Assembly (NCBI GenBank): GCA_020161145.1
Contig: JAIUPQ010000008.1
Coordinates: forward strand, 1 to 64,000
Reading direction: 5' to 3'
Source of the DNA: Pseudomonadota bacterium
Lineage (GTDB): Bacteria; Pseudomonadota; Gammaproteobacteria; Burkholderiales; Burkholderiaceae_C
Length of the DNA stretch: 64,000 nucleotides
In this document: positions 16,761 through 28,481 of the stretch, piece after piece
Position numbering within the stretch: the first letter of the stretch is position 1
How the letters are laid out: every line of letters starts with the position of its first letter
Notes under the pieces: model-generated
Told to the model about the DNA's origin: nothing
The model's input: only the letters and a program-made list of their open reading frames with translations
Database searches by the model: none
Program-made: the position numbers and the translations under genes

Positions 16761-17792
16761 ATGAAGAAATCGCTGCTCGTGCTGGCGCTGCTGGCTGGAT
16801 TCGTGGGTGTTGCTGCCGCGCAGTCGTCGGTCACCATCTACGGCAAGATTGATCTGGCCGTTGGTAAGGCCTCCAGTTCGGATGACCAAGTGGTTGCCGA
16901 CACCTCCGGCAGCCGCATCGGCTTCAAGGGTGTGGAAGACCTGGGCAATGGCAACAAAGCCTTCTTCGCGCTGGAGCATCGTTTCAGCCCGGACACTGGC
17001 GACAGCTTCAACATGGTGCCCAACTACCCGTTCTGGGGTGGCTTCGCGTTCGTTGGCCTGCGCGGCAACTGGGGGGCGGTGACGTTGGGCCGCCTGTATG
17101 CGCCGACCTTCACCATGGTGCAAAACCAGGTGGACCCGTTTGCCGGCGAGACCCTGGCCCAGTTGCGGCACGTGGGCATGTGGGGCGGGCGCGGCGCCTT
17201 GCCGGTGGCCTACATTCCCGGCGCGCCCATTTATGGCGCGCAGACCTATGGCTTGTACGTCACGCAGGCCGGCAACTCGCTGGCCAACTTCCGCATCAAC
17301 AACGCGGTGCGCTACGACGCCAAGTTCGGCGGCTTCAGCTTTGGTGTGGCGGCGGCCGAGCGGGTGGCCAACCAGGTCAACGGCAACGTGCCGTTCTCGG
17401 TCGCCGGCAGCTACGAAGCCGGTCCGCTGTATGTTGGCCTGGGCTATGAAGACCCGACCAACCAGTACGACAACCTGGGCAGCCTGGCCGTGCGCTACAA
17501 CTTCGGCTGGGCCACGCTCTCGGCGGGTGCCACGGGCGGCAAGAACACCCTGGACATGGACACCAACAGCTGGATCCTGGGTGGCATCGTGCCCTGGGGC
17601 TCGAACGACTTCAAGATCGGCTATGCCGAGTCCAAGCAAGGCAGCTTCAAATACAAGAAGGTGGGCCTGGGCGTTCAACACAACCTCTCCAAGCGCACCT
17701 ACATCTTTGCCGATGTGTCCTATGTCGGTGGCCATCTGATGATGAACGACGAGCGCACCGGCTACGATCTGGGTATCCAGCACAACTTCTGA
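16761..17792 (+). CDS. Outer-membrane porin (Gram-negative porin family)
   Basis: 343 aa. The signal peptide MKKSLLVLALLAGFVGVAAA is followed by QSSVTIYGKIDLAV, the standard first strand of betaproteobacterial porins. Alternating beta-strands run to a C-terminal phenylalanine (QHNF), the outer-membrane insertion signature. It forms a diffusion pore for small solutes. AAGGAGAT lies 7 nt before the ATG. Divergent from ilvA across about 330 bp. Confidence 0.93.
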   Translation: MKKSLLVLALLAGFVGVAAAQSSVTIYGKIDLAVGKASSSDDQVVADTSGSRIGFKGVEDLGNGNKAFFALEHRFSPDTGDSFNMVPNYPFWGGFAFVGLRGNWGAVTLGRLYAPTFTMVQNQVDPFAGETLAQLRHVGMWGGRGALPVAYIPGAPIYGAQTYGLYVTQAGNSLANFRINNAVRYDAKFGGFSFGVAAAERVANQVNGNVPFSVAGSYEAGPLYVGLGYEDPTNQYDNLGSLAVRYNFGWATLSAGATGGKNTLDMDTNSWILGGIVPWGSNDFKIGYAESKQGSFKYKKVGLGVQHNLSKRTYIFADVSYVGGHLMMNDERTGYDLGIQHNF

Positions 17793-17839
17793 TGCCCGCT
17801 GCCGCGCCGCCTCGACCGAGGCGGTGCGTGCCGAGCCTG

Positions 17840-17864
17840 AAGCCGCCGCTCTGGCGGCTTTTCC
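17840..17864 (+). terminator. Probable terminator after the porin gene
   Basis: AGCCGCC and GGCGGCT pair around a 5-nt loop, followed by TTTTCC. It is preceded by a second CCGCCTCG/CGAGGCGG hairpin at about 17806-17824. obg begins 20 nt later and must have its own promoter or depend on readthrough. Confidence 0.75.
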
Positions 17865-17877
17865 ATTTGCCCTTTGA

Positions 17878-20048
<2,171 letters not shown>

Positions 20049-20054
<6 letters not shown>

Positions 20055-20621
20055 CTCCAGCGCATCTGGCGGTGGCGCAATCTCCTGGGTGGCGTCGATG
20101 GGTCTGGGCCCGCGGCTGCCGCCACGCAGATGGCGGTTGGTCTGGCGCGGCCGTGGCACAAAGCGGGCCAGCTCGGTCAGCGCCATTTGATACACGTCGC
20201 GCTTGAACTCGATCACCACGTCCAGCGGCACCCAGTAGTCGTTCCAGCGCCAGGCGTCGAACTCGGGGTGGTTGGTGGCGCGCAGATTCATGTCGCTGTC
20301 GCGGCCCATCAGGCGCAGCAGAAACCAGATCTGCTTCTGGCCTTTGTAGTGTTTGCGCGCATCGCGGCGCACGAAGTGTTCGGGCACGTTGTAGCGCAGC
20401 CAGTCACGGGTGCGCGCCAGAATCTGCACATGCTCGGGATGCAATCCCACTTCCTCGTGCAGTTCGCGGAACATCGCCTGCTCAGGCGACTCTCCGGGCT
20501 TGATGCCCCCTTGTGGGAATTGCCAGGAATGCGTGCGCAACCGCTTGCCCCAAAACACCTGGTTGCGGCTGTTGAGCAGGATGATGCCGACGTTGGGCCG
20601 GTAGCCTTCTCGGTCGAGCAT
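20049..20621 (-). CDS. rppH: RNA pyrophosphohydrolase
   Basis: 190 aa. Starts [15 protein letters not shown], the standard RppH N-terminus. The Nudix box [20 protein letters not shown] (about 38-57) is intact. It removes pyrophosphate from the 5' end of mRNA and starts decay. A TTG six bases upstream would add two residues; the ATG is preferred. It is divergent from proS with 62 bp between starts. Confidence 0.96.
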
Positions 20622-20683
20622 AATCAAAAACCAAATTTATTACTGATTTCAATATAGCACCCGAGCCCAGTGCCGTCCAACCC

Positions 20684-22426
20684 ATGCGAGCGTCCCAGTT
20701 CTTCATCTCCACCCTCAAAGAGGCCCCGGCCGATGCCCAGGTCGTCAGCCATCAACTGATGCTGCGGGCGGGCCTCATCAAGCGCCTGGGCGCCGGGCTC
20801 TACACCTATATGCCCATGGGGCTGCGCACCATCCGCAAGGTCGAAGCCATCATCCGCGAGGAGATGAACCGCGCGGGTGCCGTGGAAATGCTGATGCCCG
20901 TGGTGCAGCCGGCCGAGCTGTGGCGCGAGACCGGTCGCTGGTCCAAGATGGGGCCCGAGCTGATGCGCGTCAAGGACAGGCACGACAACGATTTCGTCAT
21001 CCAGCCCACCAGTGAGGAAGTGGTCACTGACATTGCGCGCCAGGAGCTGCGCAGCTACAAGCAGCTGCCGCAGAATTTCTATCACATCCAGACCAAGTTC
21101 CGCGACGAACGCCGGCCGCGGTTTGGCGTGATGCGCGGGCGCGAGTTCACGATGAAGGACGCCTACTCCTTCGACCGCGACCTGGAAGCCGGCCGCCTCA
21201 GCTACGCCGCCATGCAGGCCGCCTACTGCCGCATCTTCGACCGCCTGGGCCTGCGCTACCGTGCGGTGGATGCCGACACCGGCGCCATCGGTGGCGACGT
21301 GTCGCAGGAGTTCCAGGTCATTGCCGACACCGGTGAAGACGCCATCGTCTACAACCCCGACAGCGACTACGCCGCCAACATCGAAATGGCCGAGGGCGTG
21401 GCGTTGCTGGACGCGCGCGCAGCCGCCACCGAGCCGCTGGTCAACACCCCCACCCCTGGCGCCGCCACCTGCGCCCAGGTGGCCGACTACCTGAAGCTGC
21501 CCATCGCGCGCACCGTCAAATCGCTGGTGCTGGCCACCGACCAACTGGACGACGCAGGCGCCATCGTCAAGACCACCGTCTGGCTGCTGCTGCTGCGCGG
21601 CGATCACGACCTCAACGAGGTCAAGGCGGGCAAGCTGCCTGGCTTCAAGGCAGGTTTCCGCTTTGCCAGCGCAGCCGAGCTGCAGACCCACTTCGGTGCG
21701 CCGGCCGGCTACCTGGGCCCCATCGGCGCGCGGGACATCCGGATCGTTGCTGACCGCACCGTCGCGCGCATGGCCGACTTCGTCTGCGGCGCCAACCTCG
21801 AGGGCCACCACTACACCGGCGTCAACTGGGGGCGCGACCTGCCCGAGCCCGACCTCGTCGCCGACTTGCGCAACGTGGTCGCGGGCGACCCCTCGCCCGA
21901 CGGCAAAGGCGTGCTCGCCATCCAGCGTGGCATCGAGGTGGGCCACGTGTTCCTGCTGGGCACGCAATACAGCCAGCCCATGAACGCCACGTTTCTGGAC
22001 GAAACCGGCAAACCCCAGCCCTTCGTCATGGGCTGCTACGGCATTGGCGTCACGCGCCTGCTGGGTGCTGCCATCGAGCAAAGCCACGACGCCAAAGGCA
22101 TCGTCTGGCCGCTGGCCATGGCGCCCTTCAGCGTGGTGCTGTGCCCCATAGGCTACGACCGCAGCGAAGCCGTGCGCGAGGCGGCCGATGCGCTCTACGC
22201 CGAGTTGCAGGCCGCCGGCATCGACGTGGTGCTGGACGACCGCGGCGAGCGCCCCGGCGCCATGTTTGCCGACTGGGAACTGATCGGCGTGCCGCTGCGC
22301 GTGGTGCTGTCGGACCGCGGCCTCAAGGAAGGCCTGCTCGAAGTCCAGGGCCGCCGCGACGAGGCCGCCAGCCGCGTGGCCACCGCCGACGTGCTGGGGT
22401 GGCTGAAGGCCCGTCTGGCCGCCTGA
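20684..22426 (+). CDS. proS: Prolyl-tRNA synthetase, bacterial type
   Basis: 580 aa, the normal size of bacterial-type ProRS with the editing INS domain. Class II motifs: motif 2 [21 protein letters not shown]-like and motif 3 [13 protein letters not shown]. The INS domain lies between (about 220-400; [22 protein letters not shown]). The anticodon-binding domain is at the C-terminus. It overlaps the next gene by one base (TGATG). Confidence 0.97.
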   Translation: MRASQFFISTLKEAPADAQVVSHQLMLRAGLIKRLGAGLYTYMPMGLRTIRKVEAIIREEMNRAGAVEMLMPVVQPAELWRETGRWSKMGPELMRVKDRHDNDFVIQPTSEEVVTDIARQELRSYKQLPQNFYHIQTKFRDERRPRFGVMRGREFTMKDAYSFDRDLEAGRLSYAAMQAAYCRIFDRLGLRYRAVDADTGAIGGDVSQEFQVIADTGEDAIVYNPDSDYAANIEMAEGVALLDARAAATEPLVNTPTPGAATCAQVADYLKLPIARTVKSLVLATDQLDDAGAIVKTTVWLLLLRGDHDLNEVKAGKLPGFKAGFRFASAAELQTHFGAPAGYLGPIGARDIRIVADRTVARMADFVCGANLEGHHYTGVNWGRDLPEPDLVADLRNVVAGDPSPDGKGVLAIQRGIEVGHVFLLGTQYSQPMNATFLDETGKPQPFVMGCYGIGVTRLLGAAIEQSHDAKGIVWPLAMAPFSVVLCPIGYDRSEAVREAADALYAELQAAGIDVVLDDRGERPGAMFADWELIGVPLRVVLSDRGLKEGLLEVQGRRDEAASRVATADVLGWLKARLAA

Positions 22427-23022
22427 TGCAGCGTCGCGCGCTGCTGGCGGTTGCCGCGCTGAGCCTGGCCCCGCGCGCCTGGGCCGGGGCCCAGGCCGAG
22501 GAGCCGCTGATCGACTCGGTGCGCAGCGCGCTGGCGGCGGCCATTGCCAACCGGGCGCCGCCCAAGCCCCATTTCGCGAACGCTGAGGCCCGCCAGGCCT
22601 ATTCGCGCTGGTTGGGCCTGCAGAGCGACCGCCTCAAGCCGCGCCTGGCCGAGGCACAGACTCGCACCGAGTTTCTCGAAACCCTGTGGTACGAGGGCGC
22701 CCGCGCCGGCCTGGAGCCCGACCTGCTGCTGGGCCTGGTGCAGGTGGAGAGCGGCTTTCGCAAATACGCCATCAGCAGCGCCGGCGCGCGGGGCTATATG
22801 CAGGTCATGCCGTTCTGGGCCCGGCTCATCGGCAACGGCGACGCCGCCCGCCTCTTCCACATGCAGACCAATCTGCGCTTTGGCTGCGTCATCCTGCGCC
22901 ACTACCTGAACATCGAGAAGGGCGACCTCTTTCTCGCGCTGGGCCGCTACAACGGCAGCCGTGGCCGGGCCGAATACCCGAGCGCCGTGATGGCCGCGCG
23001 GCGCAAGTGGCTCACTGCCTGA
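22426..23022 (+). CDS. Lytic murein transglycosylase (SLT domain)
   Basis: 198 aa. The signal-like N-terminus [20 protein letters not shown] (about 20 aa) is followed by a goose-type SLT domain. VQVESGF has catalytic Glu108, then GYMQVMP (123-129) and LGRYNGSRGRAEYPSAV. It cleaves peptidoglycan glycan strands in the periplasm. The start is fixed by the 1-nt overlap with proS. It is convergent with ybaK, overlapping 11 nt. Confidence 0.92.
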   Translation: MQRRALLAVAALSLAPRAWAGAQAEEPLIDSVRSALAAAIANRAPPKPHFANAEARQAYSRWLGLQSDRLKPRLAEAQTRTEFLETLWYEGARAGLEPDLLLGLVQVESGFRKYAISSAGARGYMQVMPFWARLIGNGDAARLFHMQTNLRFGCVILRHYLNIEKGDLFLALGRYNGSRGRAEYPSAVMAARRKWLTA

Positions 23023-23494
23023 CGTCGGCCCAGTCGCTGCCCGTGAGTTGCTGCAGCGCCGCCGGCGTCAGCGGGAACACCGCGTTGGGTGTGCCGCCCG
23101 CCGCCCACAGGCGCGCAAAGCGCTGCAAATCGGCGTCCAGCAGCACGTGCAGACCGGCCGGCAGCCCCACCGGGCAGACGCCGCCGATGGCATAGCCGGT
23201 GGCGGCGCGCACGAAGTCGGCATCGGCGCGCTCGATGGTGGCGCCCACCAGCGCCTTGACCTTTTTCTCACTGACGCGGTTGTCGCCGCAGGCCACCACC
23301 AGCACCGCCGAGCCGTCGTCCTTGCGTCGAAAGACGATGGTCTTGGCGATCTCTGCCACCGCACAGCCTATGGCTTCGGCGGCCTCGGCGCTGGTCTTGG
23401 TGGACTGCTCGAACTCGACCACCTGCGCCGGCAACCCCGCTTCAGCGAGCAGGGCGGCCACGCGCAGCGCGGTGGGGTGGGTGGCGGGTTGCAT
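23012..23494 (-). CDS. ybaK: YbaK/EbsC family aminoacyl-tRNA deacylase
   Basis: 160 aa. KTIVFRRKDD with the conserved lysine, and GYAIGGVCPVG containing the GxxxGGVxPxG signature. It hydrolyses Cys-tRNA(Pro) or related mischarged species. It lies next to proS, the enzyme whose errors the family corrects, but on the opposite strand. Confidence 0.92.
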   Translation of the reverse strand: MQPATHPTALRVAALLAEAGLPAQVVEFEQSTKTSAEAAEAIGCAVAEIAKTIVFRRKDDGSAVLVVACGDNRVSEKKVKALVGATIERADADFVRAATGYAIGGVCPVGLPAGLHVLLDADLQRFARLWAAGGTPNAVFPLTPAALQQLTGSDWADVRQ

Positions 23495-23527
23495 GCCGCC
23501 GATGATAGGGGGCGCCGGGCGGCTGCT

Positions 23528-24091
23528 TCAGCACCCCTGCCACGGCGTGGGGGCGGCACCGGGCACGCCGGCCAGGCCCAGCAGGCGCTCGGCGCCTTCG
23601 GCCACGATGGCCTCGACGCTGGTGGGCTTGAGGTAGAAGGCCGGCAGCGGCGGGCAGATGACGGCGCCCATTTCGGTGGCGGCCACCATGTTGCGCAGGT
23701 GCGCCAGATTGAGCGGCGCCTCGCGCGTGGCCAGCACCAGCCGGCGGCGCTCCTTGAGCGTGACGTCGGCCGCGCGGGTCAGCAGGTTGTCGCCCAGGCC
23801 GTGGGCCACGGCCGCCAGCGTGCGCATCGAGCAGGGCGCGACGAGCATGGCCTGCACGGCAAAGCTGCCGCTGGCGATGCGCGCGCCCACCTCGTTGATG
23901 CCGTAGGCCTCGTCGGCCAGCGCCTCCAGCGCGCGACGCTCCAGGCCCAGCTCATGGTGGGCGGTCAACAGGCCGGCGGGCGTGGCCACCAGGTGGCTGC
24001 GCACACCCAGCTCGCGCAGGCGTGTCAACAGCCGCACCGCGTAGGCGGCACCGGTGGCGCCGCTGAGGCCGACGACGACGTCAGCCGCCAT
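23528..24091 (-). CDS. ubiX: Flavin prenyltransferase UbiX
   Basis: 187 aa. VVVGLSGATGAAYAVRLL is the typical UbiX FMN-binding start; LVAPCSMRTLAAVAHG and TREAPLNLAHLRNMVAATEMG are also conserved. It prenylates FMN to the cofactor used by UbiD decarboxylase in ubiquinone synthesis. Its ATG overlaps the grxD stop by one base (24091), so the two are coupled. Confidence 0.95.
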   Translation of the reverse strand: MAADVVVGLSGATGAAYAVRLLTRLRELGVRSHLVATPAGLLTAHHELGLERRALEALADEAYGINEVGARIASGSFAVQAMLVAPCSMRTLAAVAHGLGDNLLTRAADVTLKERRRLVLATREAPLNLAHLRNMVAATEMGAVICPPLPAFYLKPTSVEAIVAEGAERLLGLAGVPGAAPTPWQGC

Positions 24092-24399
24092 CAGCCCAGG
24101 GCGGCTTTCAGCTCGCCCGACTCGTACATCTCCATCATGATGTCCGAGCCGCCGACGAACTCGCCATTGATGTAGAGCTGCGGAATGGTGGGCCAGTTGG
24201 CGTAGGCCTTGATGCCCTGGCGGATGGCCTCATCCTCCAGCACGTTGACGGTGGCCACGTCGGTGGCCCCGGCGGCCTTGAGCACCTGCACGGCGCGGCC
24301 GGAAAAACCGCACTGCGGGAACTGAGCCGTGCCCTTCATGAAGAGCACCACTTTGTGGCCTTTGACGATGTCGTCGATGCGTTGTTGGACGGCGTCCAT
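24091..24399 (-). CDS. grxD: Monothiol glutaredoxin (Grx4 type)
   Basis: 102 aa. Monothiol active site CGFS with Cys30, preceded by KGTAQFPQ. It binds [2Fe-2S] with glutathione and transfers clusters to acceptor proteins. It is the first gene of the grxD-ubiX pair. In related genomes this pair usually follows hemA-prfA-prmC; here a lipoprotein gene on the other strand separates them. Confidence 0.96.
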   Translation of the reverse strand: MDAVQQRIDDIVKGHKVVLFMKGTAQFPQCGFSGRAVQVLKAAGATDVATVNVLEDEAIRQGIKAYANWPTIPQLYINGEFVGGSDIMMEMYESGELKAALG

Positions 24400-24559
24400 A
24401 TGGGTCTTCCTTGAGTTGGTGGGCGATGCCCGAGTGCAATACCCCGATTATCCGACCAAGGGAAAGCCCCAGGAGCCGTCTCATTTGCCTTGAGGATGCG
24501 GGCCGACCCGTGCCGGCCTACCTTGGAGGGGACTTTCAACCCCTGACAAGGAGGACATC

Positions 24560-26608
24560 ATGCATACCCTGAGATGGACAGCCGGCCTGCTGACGCTGAC
24601 CGCATTGACCGCATTGACCGCTTGCGGCGGCGATGGTGGCGATGAGCCCCAGGCCCGTCTGGAGGCTGGTGCCGACACCACAACGCTGGACTGGAACACC
24701 GCCGTCACCATCGATGCCCTGGCCAATGACCGCCTGACCGGCGCCGGCACGCTGACGCTGGCGGGCGTGGGCACCCCTGGCCACGGCAGCGCCACGGTGG
24801 CGGCGGGCAAGATCAGCTACACCCCGGCGGCCAGCTACTTTGGCCCCGACGCCTTCAGCTACACCATCAGCAACGGCCAGGGCGTCACGCAGACCGGCCA
24901 GATCAGCGTGACCGTGGAGGCGCAGATGGTGCTGACCGGCCGCGCCTATGACGCCCCGCTGGCCGGTGCGGCCGTCACCGCCGAGGTCGGCAGCGCCCGC
25001 TTCAGCGCCACCGCCGATGCCGATGGCTACTACAGCCTGCCGGTGACGGCTGGGGCGCAAGAGGCATTCGTCGTGCTGACCGCCGCGGGCGCGCAGGCGC
25101 AGGCGCAGGTGGTGCTGAACAGCCTGGTGGGCGAGGCCGTCAGGCTGGCCGCGGCCGTGGGCGAGGACGGTCGCACCGTCGCCGATGCGGACATCAGCGC
25201 CCTCAAGGTGACCAACATCACCACGGCCCAGGCGGCGCTGGCCACCCAAATCAACGGGGGCACGCAACCCGCGACCCAGGCCGCGCTGGACGCGGCCAAT
25301 GCCGAAGTGGCGCCCGACGCCCTGCTGCAGATGGCCGCGCTGATCCGGATGGTGGCCGACGGTGCCTCCGCGCTCCCGCAGGGGGTGGCGGACACGCGCG
25401 CGCTGGTGACCAACCTCGATGCCTACCGCGCCTTCGCTGCCGAGCAGGTGATGAACAGCCCTGAGCTCATTGCGGACACCCAGGCGGCGATGGCGGCAGA
25501 CCCGGCGCTGGCGCTGGCGCTGCAGCCGGTGGTGGCGCCGGTGCATCGCGTGTACTACTGGGGGCAGGGTTGCTGCACCCGGGAGGCCACCACCGTGGTG
25601 GTGAACCCCGATGGAACGGGCAGCGTCGACATGGGTGCGAATGGGGATGGCACGGGCGCGAAGCCCATGACCTGGACGCTCACCGATGGCTGGATCGACA
25701 TGGTACTGACCACGCCCTACACGAACCTGTATCAGGTGACGACGGTGGGGTTCAAGGCCAAGGCGGTGGTGGGCGACGACGCCCGGGGCTCGGCCTACTT
25801 CGGCGGCTACGGCACCTGGCTCGATGGGAATGGCGAGGCGCAGCCGTACGACTCCGGCTCCTACATCAATCAATACGTCGATGAAACCCGGTTGGTGGCC
25901 CCGAGCGCGACCGAGTTGACCAGTCACGCCTGGGCCGGCGTGCCCGGTCTTGAGGTGCAGTTGAAAGAAACGCAGGATGTGCTGACCCTGAATGCCGATG
26001 GCAGCGGCACGCTGGCGCGCAGCGGCATCGGCGTGACTTGGGTGCGTGACGACCAGGGCGTGACGCTCCGCTACCCCGATGGCGGCCAGCTATGGTTCAG
26101 CCGCCTGCGCGTCGGCGCGCTGGGGGACGAGCGTTGGCTGATTCGCACCTGGCAGTCCGGTGAAGGCGGCGCGTTGGTGCCCGCCAAAACGGTCGATGCG
26201 TTGATCGTGCCCCGGACCACGACAGTGGGCTTTACGACGGACACCGTGCCTGGGCTGTGGTTGAGCCAGACCAACGCGGGCCTGGTCACGGATTGGGGCC
26301 TCGTCTACTACCGCCTGGAGGCCGGCGGCACCGGCAGACAGGAAAACCATCTGCTGGACGGCACAGTGACGGTTGGTCGCCCGTTGTGGTGGAGGTTGGG
26401 TGCCGACGGCGTGCTGCACATCGAGTACTACTACAGCCAGCGGCTTGGGCAGTACCTGGCGCAATGCCCGGCGGGCGACACCTGCTCCTACGTGCTGCGC
26501 GAATGGACCTTGCTGCACCGCAGCGGCGCCAGCAACTTCGTGCTGGAGCATCTGCTCTCACCGGTCGACGACCAATACCGCACCAACCGCTACGACCTGA
26601 CGCCGTAG
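24560..26608 (+). CDS. Large lipoprotein with cadherin/Ig-like domain
   Basis: 682 aa. Lipoprotein signal peptide ending LTALTAC with Cys22 after a 9-bp tandem repeat that encodes the LTALTA run. Residues about 45-120 form a tandem Ig/cadherin-like repeat (ALANDRLTGAG, GTPGHGSA, YTPAASYFGPDAFSYTIS). A carboxypeptidase-regulatory-like segment (GRAYDAPLAGAAVT, ADGYYSLPV) follows. The C-terminal half has a Cys pair (CCTRE) and Gly/Trp/Tyr-rich beta-sheet sequence. No function is assigned; likely surface-exposed. A strong AGGAGG lies 7 nt before the ATG. It overlaps the prmC 3' end by 19 nt, tail to tail. Confidence 0.85.
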   Translation: MHTLRWTAGLLTLTALTALTACGGDGGDEPQARLEAGADTTTLDWNTAVTIDALANDRLTGAGTLTLAGVGTPGHGSATVAAGKISYTPAASYFGPDAFSYTISNGQGVTQTGQISVTVEAQMVLTGRAYDAPLAGAAVTAEVGSARFSATADADGYYSLPVTAGAQEAFVVLTAAGAQAQAQVVLNSLVGEAVRLAAAVGEDGRTVADADISALKVTNITTAQAALATQINGGTQPATQAALDAANAEVAPDALLQMAALIRMVADGASALPQGVADTRALVTNLDAYRAFAAEQVMNSPELIADTQAAMAADPALALALQPVVAPVHRVYYWGQGCCTREATTVVVNPDGTGSVDMGANGDGTGAKPMTWTLTDGWIDMVLTTPYTNLYQVTTVGFKAKAVVGDDARGSAYFGGYGTWLDGNGEAQPYDSGSYINQYVDETRLVAPSATELTSHAWAGVPGLEVQLKETQDVLTLNADGSGTLARSGIGVTWVRDDQGVTLRYPDGGQLWFSRLRVGALGDERWLIRTWQSGEGGALVPAKTVDALIVPRTTTVGFTTDTVPGLWLSQTNAGLVTDWGLVYYRLEAGGTGRQENHLLDGTVTVGRPLWWRLGADGVLHIEYYYSQRLGQYLAQCPAGDTCSYVLREWTLLHRSGASNFVLEHLLSPVDDQYRTNRYDLTP

Positions 26609-27402
26609 CGGCCCCCGCTGCACCGATCCAGCCCGGCCAAGTCAGGTCGGGTCTGGATCGCGGCGAAACCGGTTTCGGCCAGCAGCGCCCGCACGGCGGG
26701 GCCCTGGTCGAAGCCATGCTCCAGCAGCAGCCAGCCACCCGGCTTCAGGTGGGCGGGTGCCTCGGCCACGATGGTGCGCAGGTCGGCCAGGCCATCCAGC
26801 CCCGCCGTCAGCGCGGCGATCGGCTCGTGCCGCAGCGCCGCCAGATGGGCGTCGCCCTCGGCCACGTAAGGCGGGTTGCTGACGATGAGGTCGAACGGCG
26901 GCGCGCCCTGCACCGCCTGCCACCAGGAGCCTTGCTGCCAGGTCGCCGTCAAACCCAGCCGCTGGCCGTTGGCGCCGGCCACGGCCAGCGCCGCGGCGCT
27001 GGCGTCGGTGGCGGTGACGGCCAGGCCGCGCGAGGCCAGCGCCAGCGCGATGGCGCCGCTGCCGGTGCCCAGGTCCAGCACCCGCGCCGGCTGGGGGCAG
27101 ACGGCCAACGCCCACGCCACCAGCAGCTCGGTCTCGGGGCGCGGCACCAGCACGGCCGGGCTGACGGCCAGCGTGAGGCCGAAGAACTCGCGCTGGCCGA
27201 CCAGGTAGGCATAGGGCTCGCCGGCCGCGCGGCGGGCCAGCAGCGCCTCGATGGCCTGCCGCTGGCCGGCATCGGGCGCGTGGTCGTCGTGGGCAATCAG
27301 CCAGGTGCGCTCGCGCCCCAGCACGTGGCCCATCAGCCCCAGCGCGTCGCTGCGCGCCACGCCCTGGGCTTGCGCCGCGCGCAACAGCTCGGCCAGCGTC
27401 AC
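26590..27402 (-). CDS. prmC: Peptide chain release factor N5-glutamine methyltransferase
   Basis: 270 aa from a GTG start overlapping the prfA stop (GTGA). It methylates the GGQ glutamine of RF1 and RF2. SAM-binding [12 protein letters not shown] (109-120) and catalytic NPPY (176-179) are intact; PRPETELLV is also conserved. The E. coli length is 277. The longer reading frame extends into prfA and was rejected. Confidence 0.95.
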   Translation of the reverse strand: MTLAELLRAAQAQGVARSDALGLMGHVLGRERTWLIAHDDHAPDAGQRQAIEALLARRAAGEPYAYLVGQREFFGLTLAVSPAVLVPRPETELLVAWALAVCPQPARVLDLGTGSGAIALALASRGLAVTATDASAAALAVAGANGQRLGLTATWQQGSWWQAVQGAPPFDLIVSNPPYVAEGDAHLAALRHEPIAALTAGLDGLADLRTIVAEAPAHLKPGGWLLLEHGFDQGPAVRALLAETGFAAIQTRPDLAGLDRCSGGRYGVRS

Positions 27403-28481
27403 AGGCCGGCTTCCAGCTCGGCCATCTGCTGCTGGGCGCGGGCGGCGCGCAGCGCGGCAATCACGTCGCCGAGGTCGCCATCCATCACCGCCGCCAGTTT
27501 GTACAGCGTCAGGTTGATGCGGTGGTCGGTCAGGCGGCCCTGGGGGAAGTTGTAGGTGCGGATGCGGTCGCTGCGGTCGCCCGAGCCCACCAGCGCCTTG
27601 CGCGTGGCGGCCTCCTTGGCCAGCCGCTCGTCGCGCTCGCGCGCCTGCAGCCGCGCCTGCAGCACGGCCAGGGCCTTGGCCTTGTTGCGGTGCTGGCTGC
27701 GGTCGTCCTGGCATTCGGCCACCAGACCGGTGGGCAGGTGGGTGATGCGGATGGCGCTGTCGGTCTTGTTGATGTGCTGGCCGCCGGCGCCGCTGGCGCG
27801 GAAGGTGTCGATGCGCAGCTCGGCCGGGTTCAGTGTCACGGCCTCGGCCTCGTCGGGCTCGGGCAGCACGGCCACTGTGCAGGCGCTGGTGTGGATGCGG
27901 CCCTGGGCCTCGGTGACGGGCACCCGCTGCACGCGGTGGCCGCCCGATTCGAACTTCATGGCCTCGTAGACGCGCTCGCCCTCAAAGCGCAGCACCACCT
28001 CTTTGTAGCCGCCCAGCTCGGCAGCGCTTTCGCTGACCACCTCGGTGCGCCAGCCCTGGCGGTCGGCAAAGCGCAGGTACATGCGGGTGAGGTCGCCGGC
28101 AAACAAGGCGGATTCGTCGCCACCCGTGCCGGCGCGGATCTCCACATAGGCCGGACGCTCGTCGTCGGGGTCGCGCGGCAGCAGCGCGGTCTGCAGCTCG
28201 GCGTGCAGTGCGGCCAGCTCGGTCTCGGCGCTGGCAATCTCCTCGCGCGCCAGCACCGCCATGTCGGCATCGGCCAGCAGCTCGTGGGCGCTGGCCGCGT
28301 CGGCCTCGCGCTGCAGCACGCGGCGCCACAAGCCCACCACCATGGCGCAATCGGCCTGCTCGCGGGCCAGTTGGCGAAAGCGGGCCATGTCCTGCATCAC
28401 GGCCGGGTCGGCCAGCAAGGCATCGAGCTCGGCCAGGCGCAGGGTCAGGCGATCGAGCTGCTGGCGCAGCGCCGGCGTCAC
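27399..28481 (-). CDS. prfA: Peptide chain release factor 1
   Basis: 360 aa, identical in length to E. coli RF1. The GGQ motif is in [13 protein letters not shown] and the conserved peptide region includes [13 protein letters not shown]. It terminates translation at UAA and UAG. The start is a GTG overlapping the hemA stop (AAGTGA). An upstream start would run through the hemA 3' end. Confidence 0.96.
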   Translation of the reverse strand: MTPALRQQLDRLTLRLAELDALLADPAVMQDMARFRQLAREQADCAMVVGLWRRVLQREADAASAHELLADADMAVLAREEIASAETELAALHAELQTALLPRDPDDERPAYVEIRAGTGGDESALFAGDLTRMYLRFADRQGWRTEVVSESAAELGGYKEVVLRFEGERVYEAMKFESGGHRVQRVPVTEAQGRIHTSACTVAVLPEPDEAEAVTLNPAELRIDTFRASGAGGQHINKTDSAIRITHLPTGLVAECQDDRSQHRNKAKALAVLQARLQARERDERLAKEAATRKALVGSGDRSDRIRTYNFPQGRLTDHRINLTLYKLAAVMDGDLGDVIAALRAARAQQQMAELEAGL

